A stretch of DNA of 64,000 nt from Pseudotabrizicola sediminis (lineage in GTDB: Bacteria; Pseudomonadota; Alphaproteobacteria; Rhodobacterales; Rhodobacteraceae), in NCBI RefSeq assembly GCF_004745575.1, contig NZ_RPEM01000006.1, positions 216,471 through 280,470 of the forward strand, read 5' to 3'. Both the position numbers and the translations under genes were made by a program. The notes under the pieces are model-generated. The model was not told the DNA's origin. It searched no databases and saw only the letters and a list, made by a program, of their open reading frames with translations. Shown piece after piece: positions 6,998 to 14,600 of the stretch (position 1 is its first letter; each line of letters starts with the position of its first letter).

Positions 6998-9652
6998 TCA
7001 TGTCAGGGCTGCCAGCAGGCGGTGGGGCAGGACCGGCACCTGCGTCAGGCTGGCCCCGGTGGCGTGGCGGATGGCGTTCAGGATGGCGGGGGCGGTGGGG
7101 ATCAGCACATGTTCGCCAAGCCCTTTAGCCCCGTAGGGGCCTTCGGGATCGGGCACCTCGATCAACAGGCTTTCAATGGGGGGCACGTCGCCGATAGTGG
7201 GGATCAGGTAGTCGTGCAGGTTTTCGGTGCGGCCGGGCAGGTATTCCTCCATCAGGGCGAGGCCGATGCCTTGCGCTATGCCGCCTTCGATCTGGCCGGT
7301 GGCAAGCTGTGGGTTGATGGCGCGGCCCACATCATGCGCGGCGGTGATCTTCAGCAGGCGCAGGGTGCCGAGGGCGGGGTCCACCTCCAGTTCCACCATC
7401 TGCGCGCCGTAGCCATAGAGCGCGTAGGGCGTGCCCTGACCGCGTTCATCCAAAGCGGAGGTTGGCGGATCATAGGTTTCCTCTGCCGTCAGGGTATAGC
7501 CGTGGGTGTCGCGGGGCAGGGTGGCAAGGTCGATCCGGCGCCTGGTGGCCCCTTCGGTGATGGTCAGCCCGGCACCCTCCAGCGCCAGTTGCGCGCCATC
7601 CCCCGCGTTGGCCAGGCGCAGGATCTGCGACCGCAGCGCCTCTGCCGCGGCCTTGGCGGCGCGTCCAGAGACAAAAGTCTGCCGGCTGGCCGAGGTTTTG
7701 CCGGCATCGGGGGTCAGTGCGGTATCGGGGCCGATCAGGGTGAAATGGTCCAGGGGCAGGCCAAGCGCCTGCGCGGCGATCTGTGCGATCACGGTGTTCG
7801 ACCCCTGGCCGATATCGGTCGCCCCCTGATGTAGCATCACGCGGCCCCCTGGTGACAGCCCGATGCGGATGGTGGACGGGTTGGGCAGCGAGGTGTTGCC
7901 GCAGCCGTACCAGCACGCGGCCACCCCGACGCCTCGGCCAGGATTGGTCTCTGACATGGCTCTTTTCCAATGCGGGCGCAGGGCGGTCAGGCAGGCTTCG
8001 ATCCCCGCGGCCTGCACCACTTGCCCGGTTGCGGTGGCGTCTCCATCGCGCAGCGCGTTCAGAATGCGGAACTCAAGCCGGTCCAGCCCGGCCTTGTCGG
8101 CCAGCTGGTCAAACAGCGTTTCCTGCCACAGGGCAGCCTGCGGCACGCCAAAGCCGCGAAAGGCGCCTGACACCGGGCCATGAGTGTGGATGGCGCGGGC
8201 CTTTGCCTGCACATGCGGGGTCAGGTACGGCCCGGTGACATGCACCGGCACCCGGTTGGCGACGGTCGGCCCCCAGCTGGCGTAGGCCCCGGTGTTGAAC
8301 CGTCCCTCGAATTGCATCCCGGTCAGCCGCCCGGCTGCATCGCATCCGATGCTGCCATCCATCTCTGCCGGGTGGCGTTTGGTGGTCGAGGCCATGCTGT
8401 CACGCCGGGAATAGACCATCCGGCAGGGCCGCCCGGTTTTCAGGGTGACCAGACCGATCAGCGGTTGCAGGCTGATGTCCAGTTTTGAGCCGAAGCCACC
8501 GCCCACTGCCGACGGGATGATGCGTACCCGTTCGCAAGGCAGGCCCAGCACCAAGGCTGTGTCGTCGCGGTCCATCACCGGGGCCTGCGTGCAGGCGCGG
8601 ATCACCAGCGTGTCGCCGTCCATCCAGGCCGCACCCGCCTCGGGTTCGATATAGGCGTGTTCGATATAGCCGGTCTGCATGGTGCCGGTGACGACATGGG
8701 CCGATTGTGCGAGGGCAGCTTTCGCATCGCCCCGGATCACACGGCCCTCGATCAGCTGATTGTCGGCGCGGTCTGCATGAACCAGCGCCGCGCCCCGCGC
8801 TTCGGCCTCTGCCGGGGAGTTCAGGGCCTGCAACGGTTCCCATTTAATTGGAAAACCTGTCAGATCAGGCTCTGTTCCGGCTTCAAAGGCCACCAGTGCC
8901 ACGCATTCGCCCCGAAACCGGGCCGGGCTTTGTGCAATTGCGGGCTGGTCGGCGAAGGCGGGGATGACGCCAAAGGCGTTGCGGCCCGGGATATCGGCGG
9001 CGGTGAAGATGCCGGCCACGCCGGGGCGGCGGGCAAAGCCCGCGAGGTCACCGAAGCGAAACCCGGCATGCGGGTGAGGAGATCGCAACGCGACCACGGT
9101 CAGGGCGCCTTCGGGCCAATGATCCGCGCCGAAACTGTCGCCGCGCACCTTGGCCTGACCGTCCAGCCGGGTGACAGATGCGCCGACGCCAGCCGCCAGT
9201 TCAGGCTCGACCGTGCCCGTATCGCACACAGCCGCGATGATCTTGCGATAGCCGGTGCAGCGGCACAGCACGCCGCCCAACGCATCCTGCACCTGTGCTT
9301 CGGTCGGCGCGGGCACGCGGCGGCGCAGGTCGACCGCCGCCATCAGCATTCCCGGTGTGCAGATGCCGCACTGCGCCGCACCATGGCGCAGAAAGGCGTC
9401 GCGCAACTGTTCCAGATCGTCCGCATCCGACTCGACGGTTTCGACCCGCGCGCCCGAGGCCCGCGCCGCTGGCACCATGCAGGCACAGACCTGTGCGCCG
9501 TTCAGCAAAACTGTGCAGGCCCCGCAGTCCCCGGCATCACAGCCAACCTTGGTGCCCATTGCGCCCAGATGTTCGCGCAGCACCTCGGTCAGGCGCGCGG
9601 TCGGTGCGGCCTCGGTCGTGACCGGTTTGCCGTTCAGGATGAAGCCGATCAT
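6998..9652 (-). CDS. Molybdenum hydroxylase (xanthine dehydrogenase family), fused 2Fe-2S and Mo-cofactor subunits
   Basis: This 884-residue protein joins two normally separate subunits. Residues 1-140 form the 2Fe-2S part: a plant-type cluster (C38, C43, C46, C58) and a second cluster (C95, C98, C130, C132, in CGICTPG and LCRCTGY). From about residue 160 onward is the molybdopterin-binding part, ending with AKGLGE, whose glutamate (E847) corresponds to the catalytic base of the family. Such enzymes hydroxylate carbons adjacent to ring nitrogen using water. It overlaps the FAD subunit gene by four bases, so a two-polypeptide enzyme is expected. Nicotinate, pyrimidine or purine-like substrates are possible; the sequence does not settle which. 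Confidence 0.9.
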   Translation of the reverse strand: MIGFILNGKPVTTEAAPTARLTEVLREHLGAMGTKVGCDAGDCGACTVLLNGAQVCACMVPAARASGARVETVESDADDLEQLRDAFLRHGAAQCGICTPGMLMAAVDLRRRVPAPTEAQVQDALGGVLCRCTGYRKIIAAVCDTGTVEPELAAGVGASVTRLDGQAKVRGDSFGADHWPEGALTVVALRSPHPHAGFRFGDLAGFARRPGVAGIFTAADIPGRNAFGVIPAFADQPAIAQSPARFRGECVALVAFEAGTEPDLTGFPIKWEPLQALNSPAEAEARGAALVHADRADNQLIEGRVIRGDAKAALAQSAHVVTGTMQTGYIEHAYIEPEAGAAWMDGDTLVIRACTQAPVMDRDDTALVLGLPCERVRIIPSAVGGGFGSKLDISLQPLIGLVTLKTGRPCRMVYSRRDSMASTTKRHPAEMDGSIGCDAAGRLTGMQFEGRFNTGAYASWGPTVANRVPVHVTGPYLTPHVQAKARAIHTHGPVSGAFRGFGVPQAALWQETLFDQLADKAGLDRLEFRILNALRDGDATATGQVVQAAGIEACLTALRPHWKRAMSETNPGRGVGVAACWYGCGNTSLPNPSTIRIGLSPGGRVMLHQGATDIGQGSNTVIAQIAAQALGLPLDHFTLIGPDTALTPDAGKTSASRQTFVSGRAAKAAAEALRSQILRLANAGDGAQLALEGAGLTITEGATRRRIDLATLPRDTHGYTLTAEETYDPPTSALDERGQGTPYALYGYGAQMVELEVDPALGTLRLLKITAAHDVGRAINPQLATGQIEGGIAQGIGLALMEEYLPGRTENLHDYLIPTIGDVPPIESLLIEVPDPEGPYGAKGLGEHVLIPTAPAILNAIRHATGASLTQVPVLPHRLLAALT

Positions 9653-10476
9653 GCCGAGGCCTCTGCTACGGCGCGGCGCACCAGTTCGGCCGCGGCAGCC
9701 ATGCGATACCCGGCAGTGGCGCGCACGTCATCTATCGGCGACAAGGCGGCGGCAACATCTGCCGCGCGCACTCCGGCAGCGGCCCCGGCCACGGGCACGC
9801 CGATGAGCGCCGCTTCTACCGCCGGCAATCGTTGCGCCACGCCAGAGCAGGCCCCCACCGCAATCGCTGCCCCGGTGATTTGGCCTTCTGCCACCTGAAC
9901 CCGCGCTGCCACCATGGCAATCGAGATCACCAGATAGGCCCGCGCGCCCAGCTTTACAAAGCTGGACCGCCCCTGCAGTGCCGCTTCCGGCACGATCACG
10001 GCAGTCAGCACCTCATCGCCTGCGCGCAGGGTCTGGCGTGGTCCGGTCAGGAACTGTGCCAGCGGCATTTGCCGCAGGCCGGAAGGCCCCGCGAGCTCCA
10101 CCACCGCATCAAGTGCCAACAGCGGCGGCACCCCGTCTGCGGCGGGAGAGGCGTTGCACAGGTTGCCACCGATGGTGCCCGCGTTCTGCACCTGCCGCCC
10201 GCCCACCTGCCGCGCCGCCTGTTTCAGGCAGCGCAGGGCTGGGGGCAGGTCTGCTTCAGCAATCGCGGTCCATGTGGTGCACGAACCAATACGCAACCCA
10301 GTGCCACCGGTGATGCCAGAAAGCGCGGGAATGGCGGTCAGGTCCAGCACGTTGCCGTCAATCTGCACCCCGGCTGCCGGGTAAAGATCGGTGCCGCCTG
10401 CCAAAATCCGGCGCTGGCCTTGCGCCAGCAGGCCAATCGCCTCGTTCAGTGTCTGTGGCCGCGCATAGCCGCGCAT
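9649..10476 (-). CDS. Molybdenum hydroxylase FAD-binding subunit
   Basis: This 275-residue protein is the medium, FAD-binding subunit of a xanthine dehydrogenase/CO dehydrogenase-type enzyme. It has both flavin-contact motifs of the family: LAGGTDLYP at residues 25-33 and NAGTIGGNLCNASPAADG around residues 98-114. It passes electrons from the 2Fe-2S centres of its partner, encoded immediately downstream with a four-base overlap, to NAD or another acceptor. It is the first gene of the minus-strand catabolic set; the 154-base gap to the divergent flavoprotein gene must hold both promoters, but I could not single one out. Confidence 0.9.
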   Translation of the reverse strand: MRGYARPQTLNEAIGLLAQGQRRILAGGTDLYPAAGVQIDGNVLDLTAIPALSGITGGTGLRIGSCTTWTAIAEADLPPALRCLKQAARQVGGRQVQNAGTIGGNLCNASPAADGVPPLLALDAVVELAGPSGLRQMPLAQFLTGPRQTLRAGDEVLTAVIVPEAALQGRSSFVKLGARAYLVISIAMVAARVQVAEGQITGAAIAVGACSGVAQRLPAVEAALIGVPVAGAAAGVRAADVAAALSPIDDVRATAGYRMAAAAELVRRAVAEASA

Positions 10477-10630
10477 GTTTCCCCCCGTGTCGGTTAGGGG
10501 CAGAGTGCGATTGCCCGGCCTGCGCTGTCAACGCCGGTTGGGCGGCAGGAACAGACATTCAGCGGTCGCTTTCCTGCCAGCACGCTTTGCGCTGCAAACC
10601 TAGGCTGTCCGAAAACAACGAAGGTGCCAG

Positions 10631-12664
10631 ATGTCGAATGATCCGCTGCTGCAACCTTACCGGCTGAAGCATCTGACGCTGCGCAACCGGATCATGACCA
10701 CCAGCCATGAACCGGCCTATCCCGAAGATGGCATGCCGAAAGACCGCTACCGGCTGTATCATCTGGAGCGGGCAAAGGCCGGTGTGGCGCTGACCATGAC
10801 CGCCGGATCGGCGGCAGTTTCCAAGGACAGCCCGCCGGTGTTCAACAACATCCTGGCCTACAAGGATGAGGTGGTGCCTTGGCTTAAGCGGCTGACCGAT
10901 GATTGCCACGAGGCCGGGGCGGCGGTGATGATCCAGCTGACCCACCTTGGCCGCCGCACGCGCTGGGACAAGGGCGATTGGCTGCCGGTGGTGGGGGCGG
11001 GGCCGTCACGCGAACCGGCGCACCGGGCCTTTCCCAAGGTGGTCGAAGACTGGGACATCGACCGTATCGTCACCGATTACGCCGATGCGGCAGAGCGGAT
11101 GCAGGCGGCCGGTCTCGATGGGGTAGAGTTTGAATGCTACGGCCATCTGATGGACCAGTTCATGTCGCCCTTCACCAATGCACTGACCGCACCCTATGGC
11201 GGCAGTCTGGAAAACCGGGCGCGGTTCGCGATGGAGGTGCTGGCCGCCTGTCGCAAGCGGGTGGGGGAGCACTTCCTGCTGGGCGTGCGCTACACGGCGG
11301 ATGAGGCGGAGCCGGGCGGGATTGATGCCGATGACGGCATTGCCATCGGCAAGATGTTCCGCGATTCCGGGTTGGTCGACTTCCTCAATATCATCAAGGG
11401 GCGCATTCATACCGACCCGGCGATGACCGATGTGATCCCGATTCAAGGCATGAAATCGGCTCCGCATCTGGATTTTGCCGGTCGTGTGCGGGCCGAGGTT
11501 GGCTTGCCCACCTTTCACGCTGCGCGCATCCCAGATGTGGCAACGGCACGCTATGCCGTGCAGTCGGGGCAGCTGGACATGGTCGGCATGACCCGGGCGC
11601 ATATGGCCGACCCGCATATTGTGCGCAAGATCGTAGAGGGGCGTGAAGAGGATATCCGCCCCTGTGTCGGGGCAACATATTGCCTTGACCGGATCTATCA
11701 GGGCGGCATGGCGCTGTGCATTCACAACCCCGCCACCGGGCGGGAAGAGACCATGCCGCATGAGGTGTCGCCCGCGCCAGTGGCAAAACATGTGGTCGTT
11801 GTTGGCGCAGGCCCTGCGGGGCTGGAGGCGGCACGGGTGGCGGCGGAGCGTGGTCACCGGGTGACGGTGCTGGAGGCGGCGGATCAGCCCGGCGGTCAGG
11901 TCCGGCTGACGGCACAGACCAAACGCCGGGCCGAGATGATCGGGATCATCGACTGGCGCATGGCGCAATGCGCGGCGCGTGGGGTGGCGTTCCATTTCAA
12001 CACCTATGCCGAGGCAGCGGATGTAATGGCGCTGGTGCCCGATGTGGTGATCATCGCCACGGGTGGCATGCCCGAGGCGGGGGTGCTTGGCTTTGGCAAC
12101 GAGCTGACGGTTTCTGCCTGGGATATCCTTTCGGGTGACGTGAAACCCGGCACCAATGTGCTGCTTTATGACGATGCGGGCGACCATACCGCCCTGCAGG
12201 CCGCGCAGCGTCTGGCCGAGTCCGGTGCCACGGTCGAGGTGATGACCCCCGACCGCAGCTTTGCGCCCGAGGTGATGGGCATGAACCTTGTGCCCTATAT
12301 GCGGGCGCTGCAGGACAAGCCGGTGACCTTTACCGTCACCTACCGCCTGCGCGGGGTGCAGCGCGATGGCAACCAGCTGCGCGCGGTGATCGGGTCGGAT
12401 TACATGGATGTGACCAAAGAGCGGAGCTTTGATCAGATCGTGGTCAACCACGGCACCCAGCCGCTGGCCGATCTGTATTTTGATCTGAAGCCGCGGTCAC
12501 AAAACCTTGGTGCAGTGGATCATGAGGCGATGATTGCAGGCCACCCCCAGCCCATTGGTGATGGCCCTGCAGGCTTTGTCCTGTACCGAATCGGGGACGC
12601 CGTAGCGTCGCGCAACACCCATGCCGCGATCTATGATGCACTGCGACTGACCAAGGATCTTTGA
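10631..12664 (+). CDS. Old Yellow Enzyme-type Fe-S flavoprotein (N-methylproline demethylase / dienoyl-CoA reductase-like)
   Basis: This 677-residue enzyme has an N-terminal FMN TIM barrel (residues 1 to about 340), an Fe-S linker, and a C-terminal FAD/NAD domain beginning at VVVVGAGPAGLEAA near residue 388. This is the trimethylamine dehydrogenase/2,4-dienoyl-CoA reductase architecture. The linker reads CVGATYCLDRIYQGGMALC, giving C345, C351 and C363; the middle Cys of the usual CxxCxxC triplet is alanine. Its opening residues resemble proteins annotated as N-methylproline (stachydrine) demethylases, so oxidative N-demethylation is a fair guess. AAGG lies six bases before the ATG. It diverges from the hydroxylase operon and is followed by a TetR efflux operon. 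Confidence 0.82.
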   Translation: MSNDPLLQPYRLKHLTLRNRIMTTSHEPAYPEDGMPKDRYRLYHLERAKAGVALTMTAGSAAVSKDSPPVFNNILAYKDEVVPWLKRLTDDCHEAGAAVMIQLTHLGRRTRWDKGDWLPVVGAGPSREPAHRAFPKVVEDWDIDRIVTDYADAAERMQAAGLDGVEFECYGHLMDQFMSPFTNALTAPYGGSLENRARFAMEVLAACRKRVGEHFLLGVRYTADEAEPGGIDADDGIAIGKMFRDSGLVDFLNIIKGRIHTDPAMTDVIPIQGMKSAPHLDFAGRVRAEVGLPTFHAARIPDVATARYAVQSGQLDMVGMTRAHMADPHIVRKIVEGREEDIRPCVGATYCLDRIYQGGMALCIHNPATGREETMPHEVSPAPVAKHVVVVGAGPAGLEAARVAAERGHRVTVLEAADQPGGQVRLTAQTKRRAEMIGIIDWRMAQCAARGVAFHFNTYAEAADVMALVPDVVIIATGGMPEAGVLGFGNELTVSAWDILSGDVKPGTNVLLYDDAGDHTALQAAQRLAESGATVEVMTPDRSFAPEVMGMNLVPYMRALQDKPVTFTVTYRLRGVQRDGNQLRAVIGSDYMDVTKERSFDQIVVNHGTQPLADLYFDLKPRSQNLGAVDHEAMIAGHPQPIGDGPAGFVLYRIGDAVASRNTHAAIYDALRLTKDL

Positions 12665-12763
12665 CCGGTCGCTTCATTTACCATCAATATGCGGCTTGCA
12701 GGGGGGCATTTTCGTCAACTGCGCTCTGCCCACTTGACCTTTGCGGGAACTTGCCTCACCTAT

Positions 12764-12779
12764 GAATGAACGTTCATTC
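12764..12779. promoter_or_regulatory. Perfect 16-bp palindrome, probable TetR operator
   Basis: GAATGAACGTTCATTC is an exact palindrome ending 11 bases before the start of the TetR-family gene. TetR repressors commonly bind such sites over their own promoters, and a TTGACC (-35-like) element lies at 12734-12739. The position implies autorepression and control of the downstream RND pump. Binding itself is inference. Confidence 0.72.
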
Positions 12780-12790
12780 TCTGGCATTTC

Positions 12791-13408
12791 ATGACGATTG
12801 CATCCGACACGCCGCTCGCCGACCAACGCTCGGCAGAGATATTGGAAAGTGCCCGCCGCGCCTTTGCGGAAAAGGGCTTTGACGGCGCATCCATGCAGGA
12901 TATCGCCCGCAAGTCGGGGATGAGTGTCGGAAACTTCTACCGGTATTTCCCTTCCAAGGCTGCAATTGTCGAAGCGCTGATCGCCTTTGACATGGCCGAG
13001 ATGGAGCAGGATTTTGCCGCGATCCTGATCAACCCCGACCCGTTGCAGGCCCTGCGCGAAACCATCGAACGCAAGATTACCGAAGCGGAATGTCACGGTG
13101 ATGGCCAGATCTGGGCCGAAATCACCGCGGCAGCCCTGCGCAAACCCGAAATCGGCGAGATCGCCTATCGGATGGAACTTGGGATCGTCGCGCATCTGAT
13201 CACGATTTTTTCCCATGCAGCCGGGGTGAACGTTGCCGAAGCGCAGGCCCGCTGGACCGCCCATGCCCATTTGCTGGTGATGATGGTCAAGGCTTGCGCG
13301 ATGCAACGCCCCGAAAATCCCACGACGGCTGATCTGACGCGGCTGGTGCTGCGTAACATCAACCGCACGCTTGATGACATTGCCACATCTGCTGCCTTGA
13401 AAGGCTGA
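12791..13408 (+). CDS. TetR/AcrR family transcriptional repressor
   Basis: This 205-residue regulator has an N-terminal TetR helix-turn-helix: RSAEILESARRAFAEKGFDG followed by SMQDIARKSGMSVGNFYRYF, roughly residues 14-55. The C-terminal ligand pocket is family-variable. It is the first gene of an operon with the RND adaptor (four bases later) and RND pump, the usual local repressor arrangement. A perfect palindrome sits directly upstream. The inducer is unknown; drugs, bile-like or aromatic compounds are typical for such regulators. Confidence 0.9.
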   Translation: MTIASDTPLADQRSAEILESARRAFAEKGFDGASMQDIARKSGMSVGNFYRYFPSKAAIVEALIAFDMAEMEQDFAAILINPDPLQALRETIERKITEAECHGDGQIWAEITAAALRKPEIGEIAYRMELGIVAHLITIFSHAAGVNVAEAQARWTAHAHLLVMMVKACAMQRPENPTTADLTRLVLRNINRTLDDIATSAALKG

Positions 13409-13412
13409 CCCG

Positions 13413-14588
13413 ATGCGCCCGCTTCTTTATGTGCTTCCCGTTTTCATGCTCCTTACACCCGCTGCCCCGGCGCTGGCCCAGACTGCCGCCGCTGCGTCTG
13501 ACATTGCTACAGCACAGGTTGCGCCCGCCATCACTGTGTCGCCCGTCGCCAAACGGGTTTTGCGCGACCGCGTGATCGCATCCGGTCTGGTTTCGGCGAT
13601 CGAGAATGTGCAGGTCGCCCCGCTGATCGAAGGTCAGCCGATCGAGGCGCTGCTGGTCGATGTCGGCGATGTGGTTGAGGCGGGGCAGGTTCTGGCCGTG
13701 CTGTCGAAAACCACGCTGGAGCTGCAGAAAAGCCAGTTCAATGCCTCGCTCGCCTCGGCCCGTGCCACCGTGGCGCAGGCCGAAGCCCAGATGCTGGAGG
13801 CGCGCAGCACGGCGGATGAGGCGCAGCGGGTGACTGAACGCACCGCCGCCTTGCGCCAGCAGGGCACTGCGTCGCAGGCCGCAGCGGATACCGCCCAGTC
13901 CAACGCCATCTCGGCCACGGCGCGGGTTACGGTCGCCGTTCAGTCGCTGGAGGCCGCCCGGGCCCAGATTGCGCTGGTCGAAGCGCAGATGGCCAATATC
14001 GACCTGCAACTTGGCCGGACAGAGGTAAAGGCCCCTGTCGCCGGGGAAATCACCGCCCGCAACGCCCGTGTCGGGTCCATTGCGTCGGCGGCGGGCAAGC
14101 CGATGTTCACCATCATCCGTGACAATGCGCTGGAAGTGATCGCTGATGTGGCCGAAGCCGATGTGATGCGGCTTGCGCCCGGTCAGACCGCAAACCTGCT
14201 GCTGGTCGGGGCCAGCACCCCGCTGAAAGGTACTCTGCGGCTGGTGGAACCGACCATCGGCGTGCAATCCCGGCTTGGGCGCGCAAGAATTGCGGTGGAA
14301 GACGAAAGCGGCGTGCGGGCCGGAATGTATGCCGAGGCGGAAATTCTGGTGGCCGAGCATGACGTGATCGCGGTTCCCGTCACAGCAGTCGGGTCGGGCC
14401 CCGATGGTGCGACTGTGATGAAGGTCACCGGTGAAACGGTGCAGCAGGTGGCGGTGCAGACCGGTATCCGCGAGGGCGGCTGGGTCGAAATCCTGTCCGG
14501 TTTGGCGGACGGGGATGTGGTGGTGACCAAGGCCGGTGCCTTTGTCCGCGATGGCGACCGGATCAATCCGGTTCCGGCAACGAACTGA
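13413..14588 (+). CDS. RND efflux periplasmic adaptor (membrane fusion protein)
   Basis: This 391-residue adaptor has a cleavable signal (MRPLLYVLPVFMLLTPAAPALA), a barrel-sandwich/lipoyl region around VQVAPLIEGQPIEALLVDVGDVV, an alpha-helical hairpin rich in Ala/Gln/Glu (about residues 100-195) and a second lipoyl half with GRTEVKAPVAGEI. It bridges the inner-membrane pump to an outer-membrane channel. AAAGG lies eight bases before the ATG. No TolC-like gene is present in the window, so the channel is presumably encoded elsewhere. Confidence 0.92.
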   Translation: MRPLLYVLPVFMLLTPAAPALAQTAAAASDIATAQVAPAITVSPVAKRVLRDRVIASGLVSAIENVQVAPLIEGQPIEALLVDVGDVVEAGQVLAVLSKTTLELQKSQFNASLASARATVAQAEAQMLEARSTADEAQRVTERTAALRQQGTASQAAADTAQSNAISATARVTVAVQSLEAARAQIALVEAQMANIDLQLGRTEVKAPVAGEITARNARVGSIASAAGKPMFTIIRDNALEVIADVAEADVMRLAPGQTANLLLVGASTPLKGTLRLVEPTIGVQSRLGRARIAVEDESGVRAGMYAEAEILVAEHDVIAVPVTAVGSGPDGATVMKVTGETVQQVAVQTGIREGGWVEILSGLADGDVVVTKAGAFVRDGDRINPVPATN

Positions 14589-14600
14589 CGGGGGCACGCC

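Noticed and set aside
11006-12451. 481-residue minus-strand frame opposite the flavoprotein
   Set aside because: Antisense shadow without recognisable motifs; the plus-strand enzyme accounts for the whole region.
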